Assembly: GCA_021904315.1 (NCBI GenBank)
Contig: CM038917.1
Span: 16,724,041 to 16,788,040, forward strand
From: Sphagnum magellanicum
Taxonomy: Eukaryota > Streptophyta > Sphagnopsida > Sphagnales > Sphagnaceae
Length of the DNA: 64,000 nucleotides
Reading direction: 5' to 3'
In this document: positions 21,621-33,580 of the stretch, in pieces
Numbering within the stretch: the first letter of the stretch is position 1
Layout of the letters: every line of letters starts with the position of its first letter
Made by a program: the position numbers and the translations under genes
The notes under the pieces: generated by a model
Databases searched by the model: none
Seen by the model: only the letters and a program-made list of their open reading frames with translations
Told to the model about the DNA's origin: nothing

Positions 21621-21959
21621 GTGAAAATGTCTGTCCTTTTCGTAAACAAGGACCGATTGTTACGGCCATAAAACTTCATTAATAATTAATTGAATTCACC
21701 AATAGTTAATCAAATTCAGTATTTGTTAAATCATGAATAATTAAATATCAATAATTAATTCATTAATAATTAATTTCAAATCAAAGCTAGGCACCTAAAA
21801 CCCTTCATTGGGTTATTTAGCCTAAATTAGAAACCTAACCCTCAACCTCAAGTGCAATTGTGAAAGTTTGAACCTTTCACCTTCCCTCACTTCCATGTTT
21901 AAGGAACAAGTCCTTAACCATTGAACCATTATTTAAATGATTGATATTTTTATGTTATC

Positions 21960-23180
21960 ACATATTATTATGCAATTTTTTTAAATCCTAAGTTATTATT
22001 GGCAATTATTGGCTATTTCACCATAGGTTATTTATTCATAGGATATTGTTGATTAGTTTACATTATTTTACCATGGGCTATTATTGGTTATTTAAGTTAT
22101 TTTACCCAAGGTTATTTTTGGCTTTCCTATTGTAAAATATCATTGGTTGTTATAGAATATTTATCACATGAAATTTTATTGTTGGCTATTTTATCCAAGA
22201 TTATTTTTGGTTATTTTATAATAAATTATTGTTGGCTATTTTAAATTATTTTATCATAGGATGTTTTTGGTTATTTTATCATAAACTATTGTTGGCTATT
22301 ATAAGTTATTTTACCTTAGACTATTTTTGGTTATTTATCATAGGTTATTATTGGTTATTCTAAGTTATTTACCATAAGTTTTACCATAAACTACTATTGG
22401 TTATTATAGGTTATTCACCATAGGTTATTTATTGTTATTATATTGTAGGCTATTATTGGTTTTTCTATTGTAAATTATAATTGGTTATTCTATTCTAAGT
22501 TATTTTTAATTATTTCAGGTTATTCTTAGTTATTTTAGACTATTTTATTGTAGGCTATTCTTGGTTGTTATTGGTTATTCTAAATTTTTATAATCTAGGT
22601 TATTATTGGTTATTTTATTGTAAGTTATTATTGGTTATTTTAGGTTATTATACCACAAATTATTTTTTGTTATTTTAAATTATTTTATTGCAAATTATTT
22701 TAGGTTATTATTGGATTATTTTATCATAGGCCATCTTTGGTTATTTTAAGTTGTTGTATTCAAATTATTATTGGTTATTTTAAATATTATACCTTAAGAT
22801 AAAATAATTTATAATAACATATAATAGAATGACTTGAATACCCTGAGGTACAATTTGAAGTAACATGTAATATCTTAAAGTAAAATAAACTAAAGTATAA
22901 CTTCAAGTTAGTTAAATAGTTTAACTTAAAATGATTTTAAATGAAAAACCTATAATAAATTAGGATATAACCTATGATATTTTAAAATATGATAACTTAT
23001 AATAACTTAAGGTATAACTTAAGGTATAATAACTTGTAATAACTTAAGTTATAACTTATAATAACATAAGGTAACTCAAAATAACACAGGGTATAACTTT
23101 AAATAATTTAAGATATTTAAAACAACAACATAAAATAAACACATTTATCATAGTAAATTATAATAGTGAATTATAGTAAC
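21960..23180. repeat. Long degenerate array of TTGGTTATTTTA-type repeats
   Basis: From about 21,990 to 22,790 the words TTATTATTGGTTATT, GGTTATTTTA and CATAGGTTATT recur dozens of times in one orientation. From about 22,790 to 23,180 the composition flips to AATAACTTAAGGTATAA-type repeats, roughly the complement. The two halves could pair as a very large imperfect hairpin. No coding is present. Confidence 0.8.
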
Positions 23181-23184
23181 CAGT

Positions 23185-24302
23185 AGTAAAATATGATATT
23201 TACTTAATGATCTTATCGTGAAATAACTTTAACTAGGGTGAAATCATTAATTTGCAGTGAACCTGTTTCACCTTTAAGGTCCCATAGTGATTTAAAACAA
23301 TGAAAATGAATTGCACCCCCATTTTCGTACTAGTGTGTTCAAAGTCCCACAATATAACATGATGTAATCACACCAATGTTCATTTTAGATATTATTTCAA
23401 CCATCACACCAATGTTCACTTTAGATCTTCTTTTGACCAAAAGCTTTGCACAAAATTTGAACATGACTAATGTTGGGCAATTTTCATAATTTTGTGAAAA
23501 CTAGAGATTTCAATTTCCTCATAGAATTGTAAGGACAAGCTTGGTTATTTCAATTAAAAATATGGTTTGATGAAAACTATCAAAGGTATCAAAAAAAAAA
23601 AAAAAAATTGGGTTTTTACATTATTAGTTCTCACAAATGTAAGAAATCAATTATTTCTAATGGTTTTCACAAGTTGGTTATTGAATTTATTCTATTTGAA
23701 CAATGAGGAGATTAGTTTACATGCAAGAATGCGCACTCGAGATATTTTCCAATTTAATTCCCTAGTTTGTCCCATATTCTTTGCCCAAAAGTTTGATGTC
23801 CCATATTCTTTGCCCAAAAGTTTGAACATGTAGTAAATTAATGAGAAGCCCTTATGACAATAAGGTGTTGGTACCAACACATTAGACATTGACATTGGAA
23901 ACAATGTTAATCAAAGTGATCCATTGAAATAAAAACATTGTGTTTTCATATGGATCCATTTTGGGAAGCATCCACAACGAATAAAAAAAGGATTGCATAT
24001 TACCTACCCTTAGATTAAGTAGGATGCTCGAAATTTTGGTTTGGCCAATTTAATTAAAATTTTAAACGTTAAAAAAATTTATAAAATGCTTAAAACACAG
24101 GCCGCAAACCCCAAGTTTGGGCAAAAGACAAGGTGAGGTGCAAGTTTTGTTTCATTTGTTCAAAAATGCACAAAAGAGCCCAGAGATGATATTCACTTGA
24201 CATGAAGGAGACGTTGCATGAAAGATTTTCCAGTTCCAGGGTGTGAGATTGAGGTTTTTGCAACCTAAAATAAGTTCAGTGTGAGAGAGAAACTCATGAG
24301 AG
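23185..24302. other. AT-rich intergenic DNA
   Basis: No supported gene. A CACCAATGTTCA-type word is repeated near 23,366 and 23,407, and a 29-bp tandem repeat lies at 23,768-23,825. Confidence 0.55.
23768..23825. repeat. 29-bp tandem repeat, two copies
   Basis: The unit GTCCCATATTCTTTGCCCAA plus nine bases occurs twice head to tail and differs only at the last base. Confidence 0.85.
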
Positions 24303-24395
24303 GTGTTTTCAAAAGCTGAATAAAAGCTAAGCATGGGCATGAGAATGAAAGAGAAGCACCTGAAAGGTTTTCAAAAGCTGAAAAAAGCCAAGCGT
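24303..24395. repeat. Degenerate tandem repeat with TTTTCAAAAGCTGAA
   Basis: Two units with period about 64 bp share TTTTCAAAAGCTGAA followed by AAGCyAAGC. This is a minor feature. Confidence 0.55.
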
Positions 24396-24499
24396 GAGAA
24401 AGAAACACATAAATGCGTAAGTTCTAGGTGTGAAGTTCTTGGCATGGGAGAAGTTGAAAGTTTGAGAGGAATGAAACTCTGAACTGAGGCGAGGTTTTC

Positions 24500-26560
24500 A
24501 GCAAGAGACATAATGTTTTTGGCAGAGGAATTCAACATTTCCAGATTCAACATTTTAAGAGGAAAGCCTCAATTGTGGAATACTTTGAAGGAGTTGAAAG
24601 CATGCATAACAAAGGAAAAGGGTGTTGAAAGGGTTGTTTTACAAAGTGATGAGGTACTAACATGCCTCGAGGCAACAAATGATCATGCAATGTGCAAATA
24701 TACTCAAAAGGTGACAATCTCTAACGAATGTTACAAGAAGTCCCTCATTCCACTTCTCTCCTAGCCAGTAATCACCATGACAACCATGTTCTATTGTAAA
24801 TAGATGAACAATTTTGGTCTTCTGGATTCAAAATCTTTCATCAAGCTCCTTCATTATTCATTGCTAACTATATTACGCACCTTGCATCTGTTCACAAACA
24901 GTTGGAATAGCTTCTTGAGCAATTTGAACTTCAATTTGACCAAAAGGAATTGCAGTGCCCCTTATGAACTTGCAAATGGTCCTGCACCACATAGCCCTCT
25001 GCTGGATCCACAGATATCAACACAAGAGTGGACAACATATCTTGTGTTAACTGAAGAGGCTGTTAGTGGCAAATATACTCTTCACGTATGACTCATATTG
25101 GGGCATTTGACAAGCTCACCAGGGTAATGGAATGGTCCTTTTTGATCCAGTACAGGAATCACTAGGTGACAATTGTTCTGCTCCTCAGTGAGTAGACATA
25201 CTGTGTCAAAGCAGATGGAAACTCAAGTTTACATGGAAAGCAAATCAGAAATACCAATTGTCAAGTTCAGAGTTGCAGAAGTGAGAACATAGCACAACAG
25301 GGAATAATAGCAGAAGATTGCTAATTCAAAGGATCAACAGAACTCTCCTCAAAATGAAGCATTAAAGCAAACAGACCAGAACTTTGTGCATTGCATGTTC
25401 CAAACTCACTAGCTTTCTTACCTTCCAAATGCAGTAGAGGTTTGGCTACATAGGACAAGACACTGTATACAGTATCCACCATTCAACAGTTGTGAGTGGG
25501 GAGGGAAGCTGCAGCCAAGCATTCACATGAAACAAACAGTTGTGATATTGATTTAGTGACAAAACCCCTAAGACATGCTCAAGCTGAAGGAAGGACTATA
25601 TTCACACACCCAAGGAAAAATTCAACCTTGTAAAGAAAATTCAACCACTCAGCACAGGAGCAACTAGACTTGCCCCACAAACAAACATTGGGCTTGGGGT
25701 GGGTGAATCCAGAAACTAGGAAAGTGAAAAGAAGACTAAAAGGAAATGCTCTTCATGCATAATTGTTCACAGACAAAACTGAACCACAACCCTATAGCTG
25801 TACACAGGAGGAACCTGTAAAACTGAACACCTCTTACCTAGCAAAGAAGAGGGAACTGAGCCAAAAGCCTAGTAGAATTTGAATAGTCTGGCCCAAACTT
25901 AATTTGGCTCTAGACAATAGTAGCGTCTACACATTTAATGTTGCTGAGCTTCTTGAACTTGGCTAAAACCCTTTTCAGCTGCTGCCTTTTGACAGTTTTT
26001 CCTTCAACTCTCCAGCAGAGAGTGAGGTCACAACTTGTTTGCACAGTGATAGGTTGTAGTACATACCAGGATCCCTCAGACGTGCACTGAGACTCATTCA
26101 ATAAACCTGTGATTCCACTGACCTCATCTGCATCAAGCTTAGATTGAGTGAAGTGAAATATGGTGTGAGAATATCACTCCTGTAAGAAGATCTAGAGTGG
26201 AGAAGGAAGGTACATAGGGGCTGATAATAGGTTCTCTGCATGAAAACTCTGAGGAGTGGGACAAAGTTAGACAAGGCATCAGGAAATCAGTAATTATTTA
26301 AAGGGAAGGCTGGAGAGGGGAAACTTCTCAACGAGGGGGGTCATATACTGCTAATGAAATATCAAAAGAGGGCAGGGAGGCTGATTATCAGCTCTCTGCA
26401 AAGCTCTGACAAGTGGGACAAAGTTAGACAAGGTATAAGGAAATCAGCGACATTTGAAGGGAAGGCTGGAGAGTGGAAACTTCTCAAGGAGGGGGTCGCA
26501 TACTGCTAATGAAATATCAAAAGAGGGCAGGGATTCCTTTTGAGAGGGTGGAGAAAGGCT
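24500..26560. other. GC-richer stretch downstream of the polygalacturonase, no gene recognised
   Basis: Base composition resembles the introns of the neighbouring polygalacturonase and not the AT-rich desert to the left. Open frames at 24,513-24,764 (plus, 83 codons) and 25,910-26,101 (minus, 63 codons) look less random than usual, but neither shows a domain. It may be a long 3' transcript region or a decayed gene. Confidence 0.4.
26219..26532. repeat. 160-bp tandem duplication behind the polygalacturonase gene
   Basis: Unit 1 (26,219-26,378) and unit 2 (26,379-26,532) both run from GGCTGAT through GTGGGACAAAGTTAGACAAG to AAAAGAGGGCAGGGA. Unit 2 is a few bases shorter and diverged at scattered sites. 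It lies about 270 bp beyond the stop codon, in the likely 3' UTR or downstream region. Confidence 0.85.
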
Positions 26561-26802
26561 ATCCATGAGTTGTCTTGCACTAGACTGCATGTGAGATGGA
26601 CACCTGGTGAACCACTGCTATGAAAATCTCAAAATAGAGCATTGAGAAATTATTGACTGAGAAAGAGCTCCAGAGAGGCTGGTGACAGGCTTTCGGCATC
26701 TTAACTTGTTTAAGATCAAATATGCTAGAAGTACCACAGAATTGAGAGTCTGGAAAAAGGCCAGAGACATAGAATGGAAATTGACACAACTCACAACTCC
26801 AC

Positions 26803-29800
26803 TCATGTTCTACTTGATGAGAGCTTATGATCTTGAAGCTCAGGGCATGGCTTAGGTAGAACAAAGGAGGAAGACCCTGCTACTTCTGAGCAGTTCCAAC
26901 AAGGCCTTCCTGGAACCACATCAAGAGCAATGTTGCTGAGGCAAATGCGTTGGAAAGGGGCCTCCTGTAAGCCCAGTAGCTCACCTGCCTGCACAATATT
27001 TTCACCAACAACATTCTGTATCCATATCCTTTCCACAAGAGGGTAGGCCTGGGGATTCCACTTGTCATCCGGATGCTCTCCAGAAAATCCTGAAAATACA
27101 ATGGCCTTCTCTGTGTTGAACATCTGAATGTTTGATATTGAAACATTTGCTATGTAGCCTCCACGGCCTGTTGTTGTCTTCATCCGGATGCCTGACTTGG
27201 AATTACATATTACCACATCTTCTACCTGCAACCCTGCAAGAGGTTACTCCCTGGATCTTTGCAAGAACAATCACAAGAACATGAAGTATACCAAAATAGA
27301 GCAGTCAAAATTTATCTGATATCAGTGGACTGTAAGCCATGGGGCTTTTCTGGTTACAACAAAAAGAACAATAAAACGACTAGAACACATTTTCAGAAAA
27401 AAGTGTTGAAACTCTTGCTTTAATGTCAGATGATAGAACTGTTGGCAAACCAGAGACATTAGAAGACACTTCTGAGTGGTTGACAAAATCAGACATGGTG
27501 AATGCCAACCTTAATATTTGAGACTCCACCAGACATTTCACTTCCAATAGCAAACCCAGCGCCAGTTGGAGCTGATGAGAACACATGTCGAATCCAAATG
27601 TTGGAGCTTGGCCACTTGTATGCCATTCCATATTCATCCCATCCACTTTTTATGGAGAGAGCATCACCACCTGTGCTGATATTGCAGTCCTCAATACAAA
27701 CATTTGTGCAAGAATCTGTCACGCACATTTTGGTCATCAGAATCCGACAAACCTATTGTTTGTGTATACAAACATGAGAGCATGACAGTCCTGTCACTTA
27801 TCAAAGCTGCGTATGATGATTGGAGTAGCTGAGAACCGAGAATGAGCCACAGCAAAGAAAGAATTCTGCTTTCTTCAGATTGTGCCAACAGAAAACTTTG
27901 ACTATCAAATAAACACGATAAAAGATATTATATCTCCAACTTGCAAGAACCTGTGGCCTCTCAATGTCTTTCTGACACCCAAGATACATACCAGTAACAA
28001 CACCATCTGTGTTTGGGGAGTCCCCTGGAGCCCATATAGTCAAATTTCTAATGGTGAGATTGCTGGAGACACATCCAATCACCAAGTAGCATTTATCAGG
28101 AAACACAAGCACTCATACTTAATGGGAGGACTCTTACAAAAGCAGCAAAGTGATTATATTTAAGGTAGAACAAGCTCAATAGATGAAGGAAATGTCCAAG
28201 ATAGAATCTGATCCAATGTCTATCAGTTCAAGAAATCTGGGAGAAAATTCACATAGTGACAGATAAGTGAGTGTTGAAATCTTCTAGTAGAGTAAAGAAG
28301 CAATCACATACACAAGGATTCAGAAGAATAGACATTGAGGCAGCTTGAAGTCACACTACCTGCAATAGACTGGATGTAGTGTCCAGAATGGGGAATTCAG
28401 GAAAGTGAGGTTCGAAATAAGGATGTTTGTGGAGTTTATCAGTTCCACCAAGTGTCCACGTGTATAGTCCAATGTTTGATTGTGCAACATGTCCCACCAC
28501 ACCCATCCCTGCCCGTCAATGGTCCCATTTTCACCTGTGAATGCAGGGCAACAGAAGGCAAAACTGAGCCCCATCCATACCGCAGCCCACCGCAAAATCC
28601 CCGAATGTGTTAGTTGCAGTCATCCATGCCACCTCGAATTTCCAAATTTGTCAGATAAGGCCTCATTTGATCACATGTTTCTCCTTGTTTACAAGCAAGA
28701 GTCCACGAAAGATTGAATTCCTCTTGTCAATCCACTTCACCATGGATATCTCTCTTAGCTGTTATCTACAACACCTTCAGCTCAATGCTTCTTGGGTATG
28801 TGCTTATTTGCATAATGTCAACTGGCAAATTTGCCACATACAGATGTCCCTTCCAAATACTCTACCCTCCTTTACTAGGTCCATCATCTGTTGCACCTCT
28901 TGCTTACTGCAATATTATTACCTTCAGAGACTAAACACATTGCCAGGAATGTCAATGCCATCAACATCAGGTTTGACACTAGCAAGTGAGGTTTTCAGAA
29001 CAGAGTTTGAGATTGCCCTGATCAGCATGGTATAGCAAGGGTGATTGAGTGAAGGCTGCAGCACCCTCTATCACAAGCAACAAAAAGAGTACCATGCCTA
29101 CAACAATGCCACTGTAAAATCTAGTTACATGCTCAAATCTGATGGTATGGAAAGGCAAGCAGTCAATACACCACTGGATCAGCTTGCTGACTTATGTCAC
29201 CTGTGATAACAACATCTGAAAGGTTCTCTCCATGGATAACACTATTATGTCGTCCTCCTGGAAGCTCACAGCCCCGACCATATGAAGGCAAACTGTCAAT
29301 GATGGGAAATGTCTGTGGGTCCTGACATGTCAAAAACATTGAGCAAGAGTCAGGCACTATGAAACTCCCATACAGGTCTTTGTAAAATGTATCCAAGTGA
29401 TAAAACAAACACTTCTACTGAAAGGCACATGTGAAATGCTCCACATGAAGGCACAAGCTCACATAACTAAGGGAGTTCAACAGCTTCCACTCAATAGTGA
29501 AACATTTGGAACTGCTACATCACTGGGTTTGCCTGAGCTCATCCTTAAGAGTTCAAAGTCCTTCACTCTTTAAAAAAGATAATTTGGGGAGCAGAAAAGC
29601 TACAAATCTGCAAACAACAATCTGCTAACAGATATGAATGTAGCGGCTACAAAGAAAGCAAGCCTCATTGAACTATTATTCCAGAAACAAGTTTCAGAAA
29701 CAATTAGTGTGATGCTAGCATGGGAAGCTGAATGTACAGACTGTTTAGCAACATTAAACAAACCATCAACAGCTCCCCAACACTGAAAGAAATACTGGTA

Positions 29801-30834
29801 AAAGATGCAACATACATACCTGAGATGCTAGAATTGTAGCTCCTTGATCCAAGTACAAAGTAAGATGGCTGATTAGACTGATGCTACCTGTAAGCCACCG
29901 CCCTTGAGGGATGTACAGCTGTGCTCCCCCCTTGTCAGCAAAAGTACGGAGATAGAAGATTGCATTCTCAAAAGCATGAGTGTTCAGGAACTCGCCATCA
30001 CCAACAGCACCAAATTCTGTGATAGACACAGTGTGTGGCCGGGCATCTCTGGCCCTTATACCCAGTGTACAACTTTCCTACACCGGACAACATGGATGCA
30101 ATTAGCCTAAAGGGAGAAATGGTGCATTTAGTAGTCAATAGCAACACTGTAAAGACTCTCTCAATGACTTATCTGCTTAGCATGTGCCAGACATAAAACC
30201 TTCCTTCAGTGCACAAAGAATTGCCAACATAGGAGGAACCAGACATGTTTCAGCCAATCTTCTGATTGAGAACATAAGCATCATTCACACCCAGGTCTAA
30301 GCCTGTGTGCCAGACCTCCCCTGTTGAAAATTCCCCACTGTGAAGATGTTGAAAAGTGAGGAATTGTGTGGGAAAACCTTTCTGCCATGTTGCAGATGCC
30401 TCTGAGAGTCAAAACTACAGCACTTCTCAAGATGAGTGCTGCGAATGGATATATCTCTGAGATCCTCACAACTCCATCTGCACCTACAAGTGCCTGAATT
30501 TTAATTGCAAGACATGCTCTGTGTTTTTTTCCTAGCATGAAATTATATCACTCTTGCTCTCAGATTGGTCTCAGAATGAACTTTCATAGAAATGTGCAAT
30601 TACTAAGCTTTTTTATCGGGTTGACTGGACCAACACAGGAACAGGATGTTGAGCCAGAATACTTACATTAGTGATGTCAAAGATATCGTCCTTGCAATCT
30701 GAGTCAATGATAAAATCCGTTAAGCTATCCTCTGAAGTATGTCCATGCTGCTGTCCAGTCACAAGGTTCAGGCAGCTAAGGAGCAGCAACACAGAGAGCA
30801 AGAAAACCTGGGGCACTGGGTTACTACCCCTCAT
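26803..30834 (-). CDS. Secreted polygalacturonase-like protein (GH28), catalytic motif altered
   Basis: Seven exons: 30,834-30,667, 30,077-29,820, 29,321-29,201, 28,534-28,360, 28,062-27,992, 27,715-27,510 and 27,225-26,803. All borders are GT-AG and phases agree, giving 473 aa. Residues 1-27 form a signal peptide (VFLLSVLLLLSCLNLVTG). VSITEFGAVGDG (about 73-84) opens the GH28 beta-helix. NTDG is at 258-261, the SGWDEYG block follows, and the substrate-binding RxK is RMK at 347-349. GH28 enzymes cut homogalacturonan in the wall using one Asp in NTD and two in GDD. Here GDD reads GGD (residues 280-282), so the first Asp is Gly, and the usual IDPDS after NTDG reads VVTDS. No GHG motif is visible; the sequence there reads AIGSEMSGG. 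The protein may be inactive or altered. The gene is otherwise intact. Confidence 0.92.
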
Positions 30835-31872
30835 CTCCAACCTTCCTCCTCCTTGATGAAAAAGGGATCTCTTCCTAACATACAGAATGTTTCTCCCCAC
30901 TCTCTGCACAGACACCTACCTCTCCCCAATGGCTACCTGCGCACGGATTTTCTGTGCCCTGTTTACTTGCGATTGCAGTTTCTGAGGTGAGAGGATCAAA
31001 GTTACGATAGATAGACTGCGTGCCTCCGGTAAGAAAAATGAGCGAAGAGAATGAGAAAGGGGACAGAGGAGCCAACTGCAAGCCCGTTGTTCTTTTTCCT
31101 CTACTGCAGGAGAATACAGGCTTGAAGGAAGGCTTGTGGACCAGATCCAGCAGCAACTGTCCTGTCAAAACAGTGCATCCGATCAGTCTGAAGATGAGGA
31201 CCTCCTTGCAATCCTGAAAGAAAACAAAAGGAAAACCCGGCAGAAGAACTCTAGGACTCTTCACTCCCGAAAAACAAAAACAAAAACAAAAAACAGAAAT
31301 AGGATTTTCCGCCAAAATCCGATCCAGGCGCAAAAAGCACCAAATCTCGATTACGAATAACCTCTAACTTCAACAAGCCTGTCTGTAGTGGTGGTGGTGG
31401 TAGTTCTTCTATTACAGCCGAACGTTCCGTAACGCTGTTATAGTGTTCGCAAGAGAAAGAAAAAAAAACAACTCCCTTACGAGACCGACGACAATATTAT
31501 AACACTGTAATCAGCAACAATAGAACAAGAAGAGAAGAAGTGGCACATGGAAGAGAAATGTTCCAGTAGCTGATCTCCGCGCTGTTGGCAAGAGAATCCC
31601 AGATATTAAGACAAGGAAATAAGGGAAGGCAAAACAAAACCAAACCAAACCAAACCAAACCTCTCTATTACAGACTGCCGCTTCTTCTCCTCTTCCTGCT
31701 GGCTGGCTGGCTTGGCTGGCTCCTCCTGCTCATCCAGTTGTTGATGGCACTGCAGAAGAACCGAATGGCAGCGGAACAGAGCAGCGGGACAGAAGAGGAG
31801 CAGCAGCAGCAGAGCGACAGGAACAGCAACAGGAGCAACAGCAGAAGCAGCAGATTTCACAGAGCTTCGCCC
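30835..31872 (-). promoter_or_regulatory. Upstream region of the polygalacturonase gene
   Basis: The likely promoter and leader are here, still GC-richer than the desert to the right. No firm TATA box was identified. Simple repeats include AAAACAAAAAC (31,269-31,300) and AAACC (about 31,632-31,661), then a CTGGCTGG run near 31,700. Hydrophobic open frames on both strands at 31,585-31,890 come from leucine-like CTC/CTG repeats and are not called as genes. Confidence 0.35.
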
Positions 31873-32052
31873 GACATCATCCATCATTCATTCCGACTTC
31901 ATTGGACATCATCCATCTCTCCTGGTGAGAATCATCGTACATCATCCATTATTCAACGCAAGATCAACGGATATCATCCATCATTCATTCTGACATCATC
32001 ATTCATTCGTTGGAGATCATCTGACAGTCATCGGAGATCATCCATCATTCCT
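31873..32052. repeat. Degenerate CATCATCCATCATTC repeat
   Basis: Six to eight imperfect units of ATCATCCATCATTCATTC spaced 20-40 bp apart, some joined by CGGAGATCATC. The array ends abruptly before a T-rich stretch. Confidence 0.75.
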
Positions 32053-33279
32053 CCGCAAAGTATGGGTTTTCCTTCGTCGCTTTTTTTTCTTTCTTTTTTA
32101 AATTTTCTTTTTCTGCCTCCTCTAAAAACCAACACTTAAATTTTCAATTACTTTTTATAAAAATTTATCTCGGAGATTTTTTTTTAAACATTTCCTTGGA
32201 AAAGGATTAAGAGAATTTCCCGACGGCAATTTTTTTTTTTTTTTTTTTTTTCCCGGGGCTAGTGGCGACCAAAAATAAATAAATGCCAGTACAACTCATA
32301 CAAAGGATTTTTGTGGAAAAAAATGCACCAAACTCGCCAGATTTCAAGGATTTTTTTTTTCTGAAATTGCCATATTTATTAGACAATAGGTTCCAGCCTC
32401 CAGCAAGTTGTGGAAATATAGTAGCAGGATTTTTAAATTTGTCTGCGTTCCTCTCTAACTGGTAGCCAAATTTCATTAATTCCACTTGTGGATGAATTGC
32501 CAGTATGGCTACATCAAAATACTGGAGAAGCAAAAAAAAAAAAAAAGGGGGGAGAGAGAGAAAATTCTCTTCAAGCAAAATGTACCCAAAATAAAATATT
32601 GGGTATTTTTATTTATTCGTTTATTTATTTTCCTTTTGCAATTTGGTGTGCACAATTTTCTCTTGAGAACTTGGGTTACTCAGGATGCACTTTGCATACT
32701 TATTTCTCAAATTCTGTTGAAATTCTGGAAAATTGAATTTTAAATTGTCAAGCCTTTTATTCTGAAATAAATAAATAAATAAATAAATAAATATTCGACA
32801 AAGAGGTGTCATATTATATCAAGGCCAACAAAATGTTTTTTTTTTTTTTGTTTTCTAAAACAAATCTGCATTTTAAAACCTCAACAGATATTATTCCTAC
32901 TTGCTTAACATTTGATTATTATAATGAAATTTGCAAAGAAATCATGCCTTGTAATTATGTCACACATATTTAAAAAGATAATTAGTTCCAAAAATAAGAA
33001 TTCACATGAAAATTATTGATTTTTAAAAATTATTTATATATATATATATATATATATATCACCCTGTTTTTGGGCCCTATTTTGACCCTCTGATTCCCCC
33101 TTCTCATCCTCAATTTGAGTGTAGCTGGAAAATGAGCGAAAATGAGCAAAGCTTTGCAGGATGTGATTTCTGACAAGACTCTTTTTGTGAATGCAAAAAC
33201 TGGGCGTGAAAAAACTCAAGACCTGAGGGTGAAAGTTCTGTGAGGGTCAATTTAATTTAGGTGAGGAAAACGGTTTGGT
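32053..33279. other. AT-rich intergenic DNA with homopolymer and TA repeats
   Basis: No supported gene. It contains a 20-base T run near 32,231, an A run at about 32,530, AAAT repeats near 32,767 and a (TA)12 tract at 33,035-33,059. The stretch 33,061-33,270 is less AT-rich but has no recognisable gene. Confidence 0.6.
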
Positions 33280-33300
33280 CCCCCCCCCCCCCCCCCCCCC
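33280..33300. repeat. Uninterrupted run of 21 C
   Basis: A 21-base C run in otherwise AT-rich DNA; the exact length is prone to sequencing error. Confidence 0.9.
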
Positions 33301-33370
33301 TTCCTCCTGTTTTTTTTTTCCTCTTTTCTTCCTGTGTACTCCTGGAGTCCTTTACGTCCTGACTTTTGAT

Positions 33371-33580
33371 TTCATCCCGAGTTTCACGCTGAAAAAAAAA
33401 CTGGCGCCCAGTAGTATTCCCAGTTCTAGATACTTCACGAATTCATCCCGAGTTTCCCGCGGCAAAAAAAAATCGACGCCCAGTAGTATTCCCAGTTCTA
33501 GGTACTTTTACGAATTCATCCCAAGTGTCTCACGGCGAAAAACTGGGGCCCAGTTGTGTCCTCAGTTCTAGGTACTTTAC
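33371..33580. repeat. Three-copy tandem repeat, unit 71-73 bp
   Basis: Units start at 33,371, 33,442 and 33,515, each with TTCATCCC. Each carries a GTTTCnCGC-type word, an A run, GCCCAGTnGT and CAGTTCTAGrTACTT. Units 1 and 2 are closest and unit 3 is more diverged. Confidence 0.88.

Larger units (their letters stand above)
19873..21959. other. AT-rich intergenic DNA downstream of the P450
   Basis: No supported gene. It holds a 13-T run near 19,970, many TTAATTAA-type stretches, a 33-bp palindrome (21,239-21,271) and the dispersed repeat at 21,538-21,620. Short open frames here have no domain features. Confidence 0.6.

Noticed and set aside
30281-30538. Minus-strand frame of 85 codons
   Set aside because: It lies inside intron 1 of the polygalacturonase gene and shows no domain.
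31585-32139. 184-codon plus-strand frame with a leucine-rich hydrophobic stretch
   Set aside because: It starts without ATG, is built from CTC/CTGG and CATCATCC repeats, and lies in the polygalacturonase upstream region.
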